64,000 nucleotides of DNA from Microbacterium sp. HD4P20 (GTDB lineage Bacteria > Actinomycetota > Actinomycetes > Actinomycetales > Microbacteriaceae), in contig NZ_JAHZQZ020000014.1 of the NCBI RefSeq assembly GCF_019449275.2, positions 558,001 to 622,000 of the forward strand. The letters are read 5' to 3'. The translations under genes were made by a program, and so were the position numbers. Each line of letters begins with the position of its first letter. The stretch's first letter is position 1. The notes below the pieces were generated by a model. It was not told the origin of the DNA. It was given only the letters and a program-made list of their open reading frames with translations, and searched no databases. Below are positions 10,386-19,387 of this stretch, piece by piece.

Positions 10386-11546
10386 CTACGGCGCGTCACC
10401 CATGAGCACCGACGTCTCCACATGGCGGGCCGCGCGACCGGCAGCCTCGCGGGCCGCGCGCATCAGTCCCTCCGGCTCGTCGTCTCCGCTCTGGCTCAGA
10501 GCGACCCCGACGCCTACCACCGGGATCACCCCTCCGCCGACCCGTCCCAGATCATCGAAGAGTCCACGGTAGATCGCCGCGGCGTGGTGTCGTGCCTCGT
10601 GCGCGGAAGGCATCGCAACGGCGACGAGCAGGCCGGTGACGCCGTCCTCGGCGACCATGGCGTTCGTCGGGGCGTGCGTGCGCACGCCGGCTCGTGCGGC
10701 CTCGCCGAGTGCTGCGGCGACCTCGCTGCCGAATGCGGTCGATATCTGCTCGAGGTCTTCGACACGGACCGCGATCACCGCAACGGTCTCGGAGCGCGTG
10801 GCGGCGCGCTGGCACAGGCGGGCGAGCCCGGCACCGAACTCGGCCGCCCCGCCGATATCGGCGGCGGATTCGGCGGAGCGCCGCAAATACCCGCGAACCG
10901 GCGCACGTGTCGCACGCAGCACAGACGTCACCACGACGGCGACGATCGTGAGGGTCACGGTGAGGAAGCTGGTGCTCAGTGTCCCGAAGACCGACTCGAA
11001 CAGTTCGCTCCCCGGTCCCGCCATGACGAACACCGTCGTGCGCACCACGTAGTAGAGGGACTGCACGCCCAGGACGGCGCCCAGTACCCAGGCCGTCCGC
11101 GACTCTCGCAGCGCCCCCCGCAGGCACTCCGCCGCTCCGGCGCCCGCGAACACCACCAGAGCGATGAACATCCACAGCGCGCCCGCCCAGTCACCACCCT
11201 GGCGCCCTTCGACGGTGACAGCGAGGGCGGCCGCGGCGACGGCGCCGGTCACCAGCAGCGACGGCCAGATCATCGGCCGCCCGTTGAAGCGCCGGCATCC
11301 GAGCCACATGCATCCGGTGGCGGCGACGAAGGCGGCGTTTCCGACGGCGATCGCCCACCACCCGTCTTCGGATCGTGCCCACACCATGTACGCGAGCGTG
11401 GTCAGCATGCCCGAAAGGAAGCCGACGGACCAGATGCGGCCCGCCCCCTCGTCACGACGCAGGAACGTCTCGAGGATGAACAGGATGCCGCTGACATTGA
11501 CCACGAGCGCGGTCATGACCGTGACGCTGGCGAGGTCGAGGCTCAT
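10386..11546 (-). CDS. Membrane protein with degenerate GGDEF-like domain
   Basis: 386 residues. The N-terminal half (about 5-210) has six or seven hydrophobic helices; the C-terminal half (about 245-380) follows the fold order of a diguanylate cyclase domain (VIAVRVEDLEQISTAFGSEVAAALGEAAR ... VGVGVALSQSGDDEPEGLMRAAREA). The catalytic GG[D/E]EF signature is missing: that position reads AEDGVTGLLVA. It is therefore probably not an active cyclase but may bind nucleotide or act as a signalling partner. Its ATG overlaps the kinase stop (ATGA), so the two are translationally coupled. GGDEF assignment is inference from the pattern. Confidence 0.7.
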   Translation of the reverse strand: MSLDLASVTVMTALVVNVSGILFILETFLRRDEGAGRIWSVGFLSGMLTTLAYMVWARSEDGWWAIAVGNAAFVAATGCMWLGCRRFNGRPMIWPSLLVTGAVAAAALAVTVEGRQGGDWAGALWMFIALVVFAGAGAAECLRGALRESRTAWVLGAVLGVQSLYYVVRTTVFVMAGPGSELFESVFGTLSTSFLTVTLTIVAVVVTSVLRATRAPVRGYLRRSAESAADIGGAAEFGAGLARLCQRAATRSETVAVIAVRVEDLEQISTAFGSEVAAALGEAARAGVRTHAPTNAMVAEDGVTGLLVAVAMPSAHEARHHAAAIYRGLFDDLGRVGGGVIPVVGVGVALSQSGDDEPEGLMRAAREAAGRAARHVETSVLMGDAP

Positions 11547-13219
11547 GAGGTGCTTTCCTCTGTCTCGCGAGCCGGAAGCTTCACGATGAAGGTGGTGCCC
11601 GTCCCGAGCGCGCTGTGCAGACCGAGCTCGCCGCCGTGCGCGCGCACGATGTCACGCGTGATCGCCAGGCCGAGCCCGGTTCCCGATCGCCGCCCGCCGC
11701 CCGCCTTGTAGTACCTCTGGAAGAGCCGCGAACGGTCGGCCTCGGAGATGCCCACGCCCGTGTCGCGCACCAGGATCCAGCTCGATGCGCCGTCGGTCGT
11801 GGTTCCCAGGTAGACGACGCCGCCGTCCTTGTTGTATGTGATCGCATTGGCGACGAGGTTGTCGACGACCTGCCGCAACCGAAGCGGATCGGCCCACACG
11901 GGCGCCGGTTCGAGGCCGGTCGTGTCGATCGTGATCCCGCGCGTCTGGGCGCGCGGCACGGCGGCCTCGGCCGCGGGCAGTACGATGTCGCGCGCGTCGA
12001 CGTGCTGGGGAGCGAGGGATGCCTCGACCGACGAGGGCGAGAAGCTCGAGGCGGTCAGGATGTCGGCGACGATGCGCAGCAGGCGCTCCGCGTTGCGCTC
12101 GGCGATGTCCAGATCGGCGCGGACCGTCTCGGGAAGCCCGGGATCCTCGATCGCAAGATCGAGGTATCCCAGGATGGACGTCAGCGGCGTGCGCAGCTCG
12201 TGCGAGACCGACGCAATGAGTTCGTCGCGCGCCCGGAGCGCGTTCAGCTCGGACGTGACGTCACGCGAGACCACCACCGCGCCGGCATCTGCCCCGTCGG
12301 GATCGGTGAGTCGCCGGGCGCTGATCGTCAGCGCACGTCGCGTCGCCGGATCCGACCCGAACCACACCACCTGGTCGTCGAACGACTCGCCACGCCGGGC
12401 GCGCTCCACGGGAAGCTCGCCGGCCGGCAGTCTCGTCGTCCCATCGTCACGGAACGCGGGCTCCACCGACTCGGTGTCCAGAGCCTGCTGCAACCGGGCC
12501 TGCGCGTCGTTGGCGACCGTGATCGCGCCGTCCGCGTCAATGCGCACGACACCGAAGTCGACGGCGTCGAGCATCTCGGTGACCACCTGCTCCTGCCGCC
12601 GCGTCTGGGCGAGCACGCTGCGCAGCAGCTGCGACTGCTTCGCCAGCAGCATGCGCTGGGCATCGGATCGGCGGGTGATGAGGTGGCTGGTCGTCGCGAC
12701 CGCGAACAGCACGAGCGGAAGCAGGAGGGTCCGGTAGGTCGCGTCGGCGGCGCTCAACGCGGTGAGCACGCCGGTGATCCCCGCGATGGAGACCGCGGCG
12801 GCGACCAGTCCGAGCAGCCCGAAGCTGCCGGCCAGCCACGTCGTCGGAAAGATCCACAGCAGACCCAGCGCCGACTCCGGCGCGGCGATCTGCATGACGG
12901 TGATCGCCAGGACATCAAGCGCCGGCACGGCCGCGACCCAGCCTCGAGCCAGCCGGTTCCACGGCACCAGCAGCGTCGCACCGGTGACTGCCATCACAGC
13001 CACGACACCGGCGAAGAAGAGCACCGGGTCGCCGGGGAACTCGCTGACGGCGATGAGCGCGCCGAGCACGAACACGACCGACGTCAGCAGCAGCTGGTTC
13101 AGGGTCGCGGTGCGATCTCGCGTGCGGTCGACGACATCCGGATCCGGTTCCCGCGCGCGCCATCGCCCGAGAGCCAGTCGGGCAGGCGCGTGCGGGGCGT
13201 CCTGCGTGGCGGCACTCAT
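11543..13219 (-). CDS. Membrane sensor histidine kinase
   Basis: 558 residues from ATG 13219 (MSAATQDAPH). About six transmembrane helices span 42-180, then a linker helix, a PAS-like region (about 212-325, FGVVRIDADGAITVAN), the HisKA dimerisation helix with phospho-His340 (SVSHELRTPLTSILGYL), and a HATPase domain with N box (VVDNLVANAITYNK), G1 DTGVGIS, F box LFQRYYK and G2 GTGLGLAI. Family knowledge: autophosphorylates and passes phosphate to a receiver. The convergent OmpR-type regulator at 9528 is the obvious partner. The next gene overlaps its stop by four bases. Confidence 0.93.
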   Translation of the reverse strand: MSAATQDAPHAPARLALGRWRAREPDPDVVDRTRDRTATLNQLLLTSVVFVLGALIAVSEFPGDPVLFFAGVVAVMAVTGATLLVPWNRLARGWVAAVPALDVLAITVMQIAAPESALGLLWIFPTTWLAGSFGLLGLVAAAVSIAGITGVLTALSAADATYRTLLLPLVLFAVATTSHLITRRSDAQRMLLAKQSQLLRSVLAQTRRQEQVVTEMLDAVDFGVVRIDADGAITVANDAQARLQQALDTESVEPAFRDDGTTRLPAGELPVERARRGESFDDQVVWFGSDPATRRALTISARRLTDPDGADAGAVVVSRDVTSELNALRARDELIASVSHELRTPLTSILGYLDLAIEDPGLPETVRADLDIAERNAERLLRIVADILTASSFSPSSVEASLAPQHVDARDIVLPAAEAAVPRAQTRGITIDTTGLEPAPVWADPLRLRQVVDNLVANAITYNKDGGVVYLGTTTDGASSWILVRDTGVGISEADRSRLFQRYYKAGGGRRSGTGLGLAITRDIVRAHGGELGLHSALGTGTTFIVKLPARETEESTS

Positions 13220-13251
13220 ACCGTGACCGTAACGGATGCCGCGCCCCGACG

Positions 13252-13818
13252 TCAGGACCGGAGGGCGATGGCCTCGCTCACCCACCTGGCGTAACGATCC
13301 CAGGGATCGATGTCACCCGCTCGCACGTCGCCGACGTGAGCGAGCAGTCGATCGGATGCCCGGAACCACTCCGTGCCTCCGTGGCGTTCCTGGGCGAACT
13401 GCTCGTGCCGACGCCGTTCCAGAGCGCGATCCCCTCGCTCGAAGGCGAGCAGATCCTCGTGCCAGATGGCGGCGAGGCGCTGCCGGGGATTCGCCGATGT
13501 GCCGATCTTCACGCGATCGGCGTATCGGAGGTAGTAGACCACGTCGACGCGAGGCGGCGGCAGCTCGTGATCGGGGACCTCGCCATGGCGCCACTCGCAC
13601 ACCGCACACTGCCACCCGGACCGCCAGTGCACACCGAGCCGCGAGCCGCACAGCAGGCACGGCGAGGGCAGCAGATCAGTGACTCCGTGCTCGGCCTCAG
13701 ACCACTCCGCCACCATGGTGACGTGCCGGTCGCACAACGGTACCGGGACGCCGCCGCGCACGGCGCCGCGGCATCCGTCGTCGTCCACGAGGCATCGCGG
13801 CGGTCGTTGCGCGCTCAC
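13252..13818 (-). CDS. Zinc-finger protein with GIY-YIG (MUG113-like) nuclease domain
   Basis: 188 residues. The N-terminal half is Cys-rich (Cys9, 16, 29, 54, 57, 71, 74, with CLLCG and CAVCEW pairs) and looks like one or two zinc ribbons. The C-terminal half (about 92-180) has VVYYLRYADRVKIGTSANPR and RRRHEQFAQERHGGTEWFR, the pattern of the T5orf172/MUG113 branch of GIY-YIG nucleases: YY, KIGTS, Arg and a Glu in the EWF motif. Likely a DNA-acting endonuclease or DNA-binding protein; the physiological role is unknown. It stands alone between the histidine kinase and rpsA. Confidence 0.8.
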   Translation of the reverse strand: MSAQRPPRCLVDDDGCRGAVRGGVPVPLCDRHVTMVAEWSEAEHGVTDLLPSPCLLCGSRLGVHWRSGWQCAVCEWRHGEVPDHELPPPRVDVVYYLRYADRVKIGTSANPRQRLAAIWHEDLLAFERGDRALERRRHEQFAQERHGGTEWFRASDRLLAHVGDVRAGDIDPWDRYARWVSEAIALRS

Positions 13819-13853
13819 GCGACGACCCTACGCGCAGCCATCCCCACGAACGG

Positions 13854-13888
13854 CGAAAGGACCGCCACGCGAGGTGACGGCCCTTTCG
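13854..13888 (-). terminator. Terminator hairpin after rpsA
   Basis: CGAAAGG (13854-13860) pairs with CCTTTCG (13882-13888), and the inner bases ACCGCCAC/GTGACGGC extend the stem to about 15 bp with one or two mismatches around a GCGAG loop. It lies just past the rpsA stop at 13917; a smaller CGTCGC/GCGACG stem (13895-13910) precedes it. Confidence 0.6.
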
Positions 13889-13916
13889 GCTGTGCGTCGC
13901 AGAGGCGACGGACGGA

Positions 13917-15365
13917 TCAGCGACCCGAGAGCTTCTCGCGCAGCGCAGCGAGGGCCTCGTCATCGGCGAGAGTGCCACCCGACCCGGTCTCAGACGAGAA
14001 CGAGCTGGAGCCGGTCTCTGCCGGAGCGGCGGCTTCGGCCTCCTGAGCCTTGATGACGGCAGCCTTGTGCGCCTCCCAGCGCGAGTGCGCAGCGGCGTAC
14101 TCCTGCTCCCACTTCTCGCGCTGCTCGTCGAAGCCTTCCTTCCACTGGTTGGTCTCGGAGTCGAAGCCCTCGGGGTACTTGTACTCCCCGTTCTCGTCGT
14201 ACTCCGTGACCATGCCGTAGAGGGCCGGGTCGAACTCGGTGCCGAAGGGGTCGACCGACTCGTTCGCCTGCTTGAGCGAGAGCGAGATGCGGCGACGCTC
14301 GAGATCGATGTCGATGATCTTGACGAAGACCTCTTCGCCCACCGACACGACCTGCTCGGCGAGTTCGACGTGCTTGCCCGACAGCTCCGAGATGTGCACG
14401 AGACCCTCGATGCCGTCCGCGACACGCACGAAGGCGCCGAACGGGACGAGCTTGGTGACCTTGCCCGGCGCGACCTGACCGATCGCGTGCGTGCGGGCGA
14501 AGACCTGCCACGGGTCCTCCTGCGTCGCCTTGAGCGACAGCGAGACGCGCTCGCGGTCCAGGTCGACCTCGAGGATCTCGACCGTGACCTCCTGGCCCAC
14601 CTCGACGACCTCGGATGCGTGCTCGATGTGCTTCCACGAGAGCTCGGAGACGTGCACCAGGCCGTCCACGCCACCCAGGTCGACGAACGCGCCGAAGTTG
14701 ACGATCGACGAGACCGTGCCCTTGCGGACCTGGCCCTTGTGCAGGTTGTTGAGGAACGTGGTGCGCGACTCGGACTGCGTCTGCTCGAGGAGCGCGCGCC
14801 GTGAGAGCACGACGTTGTTGCGGTTCTTGTCGAGCTCGAGGATCTTCGCCTCGATCTCCTGGCCGAGGTACGGCGTCAGGTCGCGGACGCGGCGCAGCTC
14901 GATGAGCGAGGCCGGAAGGAAGCCGCGGAGGCCGATGTCGACGATGAGGCCACCCTTGACGACCTCGATCACGGAGCCGGTGACGACACCGTCGGTCTCC
15001 TTGATCTTCTCGACGTCACCCCACGCGCGCTCGTACTGCGCGCGCTTCTTGGAGAGGATGAGGCGGCCTTCCTTGTCCTCCTTCTGGAGAACGAGGGCTT
15101 CGACCTCGTCGCCGACCTTGACGACCTCGTTGGGGTCGACGTCGTGCTTGATGGAAAGCTCACGCGAGGGGATGACGCCCTCGGTCTTGTAACCGACGTC
15201 GAGGAGGACCTCGTCGCGGTCGATCTTCACCACGGTGCCCTCGATCAGGTCGCCGTCGTTGAAGAACTTCAGAGTCTTCTCGACCGCGGCCAGGAAGTCC
15301 TCGGCAGATCCGATGTCGTTGATCGCGACCTGCTTGGTGGCCGGGGCGGTCGTTGCGCTAGTCAT
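13917..15365 (-). CDS. rpsA: 30S ribosomal protein S1
   Basis: 482 residues from ATG 15365 (MTSATTAPATKQVAIND), the usual actinobacterial S1 start; AAGGA lies upstream. It binds mRNA on the 30S subunit and aids initiation. Four consecutive S1 OB-fold repeats are visible (GDLIEGTVVKIDRDEVLLDVGYK; DGVVTGSVIEVVKGGLIVDIG; GQVRKGTVSSIVNFGAFVDLG; IGQVAPGKVTKLVPFGAFVRV), followed by an acidic, Ala/Glu-rich tail. Longer in-frame extensions upstream are not conserved. Confidence 0.97.
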   Translation of the reverse strand: MTSATTAPATKQVAINDIGSAEDFLAAVEKTLKFFNDGDLIEGTVVKIDRDEVLLDVGYKTEGVIPSRELSIKHDVDPNEVVKVGDEVEALVLQKEDKEGRLILSKKRAQYERAWGDVEKIKETDGVVTGSVIEVVKGGLIVDIGLRGFLPASLIELRRVRDLTPYLGQEIEAKILELDKNRNNVVLSRRALLEQTQSESRTTFLNNLHKGQVRKGTVSSIVNFGAFVDLGGVDGLVHVSELSWKHIEHASEVVEVGQEVTVEILEVDLDRERVSLSLKATQEDPWQVFARTHAIGQVAPGKVTKLVPFGAFVRVADGIEGLVHISELSGKHVELAEQVVSVGEEVFVKIIDIDLERRRISLSLKQANESVDPFGTEFDPALYGMVTEYDENGEYKYPEGFDSETNQWKEGFDEQREKWEQEYAAAHSRWEAHKAAVIKAQEAEAAAPAETGSSSFSSETGSGGTLADDEALAALREKLSGR

Positions 15366-15645
15366 GTAGTGGGTTGTCCTTGTTGGGTTGGGTGTCGGGC
15401 CTCGGCACGTCGCGGTGTCTTGCTTCAGAACGCTGAGCGAGCGAAGCGGGACGAAGCGCGAGCCGAGGCGAAGCGGATTCTTTTCGTGCGATGTCACATG
15501 GTCCTTGCGGATCCTCGGCGCCGGTGTCGACCGGTCGCCTAGGCGTGGCGAGATAGCCACACGAGTGACGGTCCAGGGTACCAGAACGCAGGGGTCCGCC
15601 GCGATGTTCCGTCCCGTTGCGAATCGGGCCTGCCACGATGGAGGC

Positions 15646-15939
15646 ATGTGGATCGGGTGGATCGAGTTCGACCTGCTGCTGGGCGATGTGCACTCCCTCA
15701 AGGAGAAGCGAAGCATCCTGCGCCCGATCATCGCCGATCTGAGCCGGCGGACCGAGGCCGCCGTCGCGGAGGTCGCCGATCATGATCTCCACCGGCGCGC
15801 CGTCGTCGGCGTGGCTGTCGTGGCATCGGGGTCTTCGCACGTGCGGGACGTTCTCGACCGCGCCGAGCGGACGGTGGCCGACCGGCTGGAGATCACTCTC
15901 CTCTCGGCGCGGCGAGGCCTGCACTCCAGCGACGATTGA
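15646..15939 (+). CDS. DUF503 (YlxP-like) family protein
   Basis: 97 residues from ATG 15646. MWIGWIEFDLLLGDVHSLKEKRSILRPIIADL is characteristic of the DUF503/YlxP family, small ferredoxin-like proteins often found near rbfA and infB in other bacteria, with no firmly known role. GAGG lies shortly before the ATG. Here it is divergent from rpsA across 280 bp; that gap shows no other gene and contains three CGAAGCG repeats (15442, 15452, 15469). Confidence 0.85.
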   Translation: MWIGWIEFDLLLGDVHSLKEKRSILRPIIADLSRRTEAAVAEVADHDLHRRAVVGVAVVASGSSHVRDVLDRAERTVADRLEITLLSARRGLHSSDD

Positions 15940-15942
15940 CCC

Positions 15943-16587
15943 TCAGCCGGCGACCGCGCGGCCGATCGGCTCGTTCCCGCCGCCGAAGCGGATCGTGCGC
16001 CCGATGGTGGAGTCGTCGGCGATCGTCGCCGCGATCACGGCGGCCACATCGGCGCGCGACACCGCACCGGCACCCTCGGGATCCACCTCGATGCGCCCTG
16101 TCGCCGGCTCGAGCGTGAGCGAGCCCGGCGCCAGGATGGTCCAGTCGAGCCCGGACCCGGCCAGATGCTGGTCTGCCTCCCACTTGGCCTGCGCATAGGG
16201 GAAGAACGTCGAATCTGCGGGGACTCCATGGTCGGCCCGGGAGCCGATCCACGAGACCATGACGTAGCGCACCGCCCCGGCAGCCGCTGCGGCATCCATC
16301 GTCCGGACCGCGGCGTCGCGGTCGACGGCATACGTGCGATGCGGATCGCCGCCGCCGGCCCCGGCGGACCACACGACGACGTCGTTGCCGCTGATGAGGT
16401 TGGTCAGCTGCTCGAGGTCGAAGGACTCGATGTCGGCCACGAGCGGCTGAGCGCCCGTGCCGGCGACGTCGGCCTCGTGGGCGGGATTGCGCACGACAGC
16501 GGTCACGGTGTGCCCGCCTGCCACGAGCAGCGGCTCGAGCAGGAGGGCGACCTTGCCGTGCCCGCCGAAGATCAGGATGCGTGCCAT
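15943..16587 (-). CDS. NAD(P)-binding SDR/NmrA-like oxidoreductase
   Basis: 214-residue atypical short-chain dehydrogenase. The Rossmann motif GGHGKVA is at 8-14 (GxxGxxA type), followed by AVVRNPAH, the acidic-ended strand LVADIES, VVVWSAGAGG, and FFPYAQAKWEADQHLAGSGLDWTIL where Tyr/Lys of the active-site YxxxK are replaced by YAQAK. Similar proteins reduce quinones or sense NADP(H). Convergent with DUF503; three bases separate their stops. Confidence 0.87.
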   Translation of the reverse strand: MARILIFGGHGKVALLLEPLLVAGGHTVTAVVRNPAHEADVAGTGAQPLVADIESFDLEQLTNLISGNDVVVWSAGAGGGDPHRTYAVDRDAAVRTMDAAAAAGAVRYVMVSWIGSRADHGVPADSTFFPYAQAKWEADQHLAGSGLDWTILAPGSLTLEPATGRIEVDPEGAGAVSRADVAAVIAATIADDSTIGRTIRFGGGNEPIGRAVAG

Positions 16588-16742
16588 GGGGTGTCTCCTT
16601 CGTCGCCGGGTGCACCGTCGCCCTCGAGCCTATGCCGACGCGCAACGGCCGCGAGATGCTCTGGAGGAAACCAACCGTCCGCTGCTAGCGTGCCAGGGGC
16701 AGGGCCGGTTCGACCGGCAGGACCGCTGAAGGGAACGAAGAC

Positions 16743-18350
16743 GTGACCGACGCCGAAGGCTCCCCCGCAACCCGGACGACCGCCGCGAAACCGCGCGAGG
16801 AATGGACCGGCCAGCTGGGATTCATCCTGTCCGCCATCGGCTCGGCCGTGGGCCTGGGCAACATCTGGCGATTCCCGGGCGTGGCCTACGAGAACGGCGG
16901 CGGCGCGTTCCTCATCCCCTACCTGGTCGCGCTGCTCACCGCCGGCATCCCGATCCTCTTCCTCGACTACGCACTCGGCCATCGCTTCCGCGGTGCGGCG
17001 CCGACGGCGTTCCGTCGGGTCGGAAGGGCCTTCGGTCGCTGGACCGAGTCACTCGGCTGGTTCCAGGTCGCCATCGCCTTCGTCATCGGGCTGTACTACA
17101 CGGTGGTGATCGCGTGGGCGCTCAGCTACTTCGTGTTCTCTTTCGACCTTCGCTGGGGCGATGACCCGGCCGGGTTCCTCACCGGCGAATACCTCCGCGT
17201 CGGCGAGCCGGGGATCAGCTTCGAGTTCGTGCCGAACGTGCTGATCCCCCTGGCGATCGTGTGGATCGCCGCGATCGTCGTGCTCGCCGCCGGCGTCGCG
17301 AAGGGACTGCAGCGCGTGAACGTCGTGTTCCTCCCGCTCCTGGTCGTGGCGTTCCTCATCCTGGTCGTTCGTGCGCTGTTCCTGGACGGCGCCGCGGAAG
17401 GACTGAACGCGCTGTTCACCCCGAACTGGGCAGCCCTCGCCGACCCCAACGTGTGGATCGCGGCCTACAGCCAGATCTTCTTCTCGCTGTCGATCGCGTT
17501 CGGCATCATGATCACGTACGCCTCGTACCGTCGCCGCCGGTCCAACCTGACCTCTCCGGGCCTCGTCGTCGCCTTCGCGAACTCGTCGTTCGAGATCCTG
17601 GCGGGCATCGGCGTCTTCGCGACCCTGGGCTTCTTCGCCTTCCAGCAGGGCATCGCGGTCGCAGAGCTCGAGGGGCTGACGGGCGTCGGGCTCTCATTCA
17701 TCACATTCCCCGCCATCGTGTCGCAGATGCCCGGAGGTCCGCTGTTCGGCTGCCTCTTCTTCGGGTCGCTCACCCTTGCCGGATTCACTTCGCTGATATC
17801 GGTGCTGCAGGTGGTGTCGGCGGCGATCCAGGAGAAGTTCCGGCTGTCCCGGCGCGCGGCCGCGGTGGGTATCGGAGGCGTGTCTGCTGTGCTGTCGCTG
17901 CTGCTGTTCTCCACGACGACCGGCCTGCTCGCCCTCGACGTCACGGATCAGTGGGCCAACAACATCGGCATTGTGGCGTCCGCCGTCATCATGACCATCC
18001 TGATCATCTGGGTGCTCCGTCGAGGACAGGAGCTGCGCTACCACCTCAATGCCGTCTCCACCTTCAAGGTGGGACGCATCTGGATCGCGCTCGTCGGCGT
18101 CGTGGCACCCGTGGTGCTGGGATACATGCTCATCTCCCGCATCGTCGCCCTCATCGTGGAGGGCTACGCGGACATGCCGAGCTGGTACCTGCTGCTCTTC
18201 GGATGGGGCACCATCGCGTTCCTCGTCGTCGCTGCGATCGTCATGACCGCGCTCCGGTGGCGCGAGTCCCCCGATGACTTCGCCCCGTGGCCGGAATATC
18301 CCCCGGCGTCCGAACCCGCCGCGGCGACCGACAGGAAGGTGTCGTCATGA
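16743..18350 (+). CDS. Sodium-dependent NSS-family amino acid importer (MetP-like)
   Basis: 535-residue member of the neurotransmitter:sodium symporter family, about 11-12 membrane helices. The sodium/substrate site of helix 1 is clear (SAVGLGNIWRFP, 32-43), with GGGAFLIPY after it and the unwound helix 6 region (YSQIFFSLSIAFG). Translation starts at GTG after AAGGGA. The small gene metS overlaps its stop, which in Corynebacterium marks the methionine/alanine importer MetPS; substrate here is inferred from that pairing. A small hairpin GCCGGTtcgACCGGC (16704-16718) lies in the leader. Confidence 0.92.
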   Translation: MTDAEGSPATRTTAAKPREEWTGQLGFILSAIGSAVGLGNIWRFPGVAYENGGGAFLIPYLVALLTAGIPILFLDYALGHRFRGAAPTAFRRVGRAFGRWTESLGWFQVAIAFVIGLYYTVVIAWALSYFVFSFDLRWGDDPAGFLTGEYLRVGEPGISFEFVPNVLIPLAIVWIAAIVVLAAGVAKGLQRVNVVFLPLLVVAFLILVVRALFLDGAAEGLNALFTPNWAALADPNVWIAAYSQIFFSLSIAFGIMITYASYRRRRSNLTSPGLVVAFANSSFEILAGIGVFATLGFFAFQQGIAVAELEGLTGVGLSFITFPAIVSQMPGGPLFGCLFFGSLTLAGFTSLISVLQVVSAAIQEKFRLSRRAAAVGIGGVSAVLSLLLFSTTTGLLALDVTDQWANNIGIVASAVIMTILIIWVLRRGQELRYHLNAVSTFKVGRIWIALVGVVAPVVLGYMLISRIVALIVEGYADMPSWYLLLFGWGTIAFLVVAAIVMTALRWRESPDDFAPWPEYPPASEPAAATDRKVSS

Positions 18351-18514
18351 CCCCGCTCGCGATCACGTTCCTGGTGCTCGCCGTCGTCGTCGTGTGGGGC
18401 GGACTGGTGGCCAGCACGCTCTTCTTGCGCCGCCGTCCCGACGTTGCGGAGTATCCGCCGGGCGCCCCCGACGATCATCGGCAGGATGACGCGCCGGTCG
18501 TGCACGACACCTGA
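18347..18514 (+). CDS. MetS-like small subunit of NSS importer
   Basis: 55 residues: one membrane helix (TFLVLAVVVVWGGLVASTLFL, in two overlapping parts) followed by a polar tail RRRPDVAEYPPGAP. This size, layout and the ATGA overlap with the transporter gene match the MetS subunit needed for activity of the Corynebacterium MetP importer. Same operon, translationally coupled. Confidence 0.85.
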   Translation: MTPLAITFLVLAVVVVWGGLVASTLFLRRRPDVAEYPPGAPDDHRQDDAPVVHDT

Positions 18515-18547
18515 CCCGTCGCCCACCCCGGGCGGCTCACGACGGGT
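18514..18547. terminator. Possible bidirectional terminator between convergent genes
   Basis: ACCCGTCG (18514-18521) pairs with CGACGGGT (18540-18547) with a GC-rich 18-nt interior. It starts at the last base of the metS stop and lies before the convergent gene end at 18566. Confidence 0.4.
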
Positions 18548-18565
18548 TCGGTGGAGCCGGGACGC

Positions 18566-19345
18566 TCAGTTGAGACTGCGCGTCGACGCCGGGATCGCAC
18601 CGTCGCGGTACAGCTCGGCCGCGACATCCTGCAGCGCCGTGAGCGCGACCCGCTGCGGCATCGGTCCGTACGAGACCCGGGCAACGCCCAGTGCCTCGTA
18701 CTGCGCGGCAAGCAGAGTGCCGGGCAGCCCGATCACACTGACCTTGCGCTCGCCGATCCCGTCGACCAACCGGCGGGTCACGTCGGCATCGAGAATGCCG
18801 GGTACGAAGATGAGGTCCGCTCCTGCGGAGAGATACGCCCTTCCCCGCTCGATCGCGTCGTCGACGGACGCCTCGACCGGTCGGTCGCCCGCGCGGACGA
18901 AGGCATCGGTGCGGGCGTTGAGCACGAACGGGACGCCTTCGGCCTCTCCGGCAGCGACGATCGCCTCGATCGCCGCGACGGACTCGTCGAGGGGGCGTAG
19001 CCGGTCCTCGACGTTCGCACCGACGATTCCCTTGTCGATCGCGCGGCGCACCGTCTCTCCGGGATCCCCGAATCCGGCGTCCAGGTCGGCGCTGACCGGC
19101 AGGTCGCCCACGGACTCGACGATGCGGCCGACCATGTCGAGCATGAGATCCCTCGGGATGTTCTCGCCGTCGGCGTAGCCGAACGTCGCGGCGATGGCGT
19201 GACCCGCCGTGGCGATCGCCCGGGTCTCGGGGAGTGCCGCGATCGCCTTGGCCGACACGACGTCCCACACGTTCACCATCCGCAGGATCTCGGGGGCGGC
19301 GTGCAGTCGTGCGAGGGTCTGTGCCTTCTCGGCCTGAGTGGTCAT
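18566..19345 (-). CDS. Isocitrate lyase/PEP mutase superfamily protein
   Basis: 259-residue (beta/alpha)8 protein of the phosphonomutase branch. Visible are NVWDVVSAKAIAALP, ATAGHAIAATFGYAD, the metal-binding SADLDAGFGDP (DxD) and NVEDR, NARTDAF and GADLIFVPG. Members cleave or rearrange C-C or C-P bonds in oxo-acids, but many in this subgroup have no known substrate. It stands alone on the minus strand between the MetPS-like operon and a YchJ gene. Function beyond family is unknown. Confidence 0.88.
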   Translation of the reverse strand: MTTQAEKAQTLARLHAAPEILRMVNVWDVVSAKAIAALPETRAIATAGHAIAATFGYADGENIPRDLMLDMVGRIVESVGDLPVSADLDAGFGDPGETVRRAIDKGIVGANVEDRLRPLDESVAAIEAIVAAGEAEGVPFVLNARTDAFVRAGDRPVEASVDDAIERGRAYLSAGADLIFVPGILDADVTRRLVDGIGERKVSVIGLPGTLLAAQYEALGVARVSYGPMPQRVALTALQDVAAELYRDGAIPASTRSLN

Positions 19346-19387
19346 GTCTCAACGCTAGCGGGCACCGGCGGACCGGAGGCGCGCAGA

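Noticed and set aside
16704..16718. Riboswitch ahead of the NSS importer
   Set aside because: Only a six-pair hairpin is visible; no conserved SAM or other riboswitch core could be recognised in the 155-bp leader.
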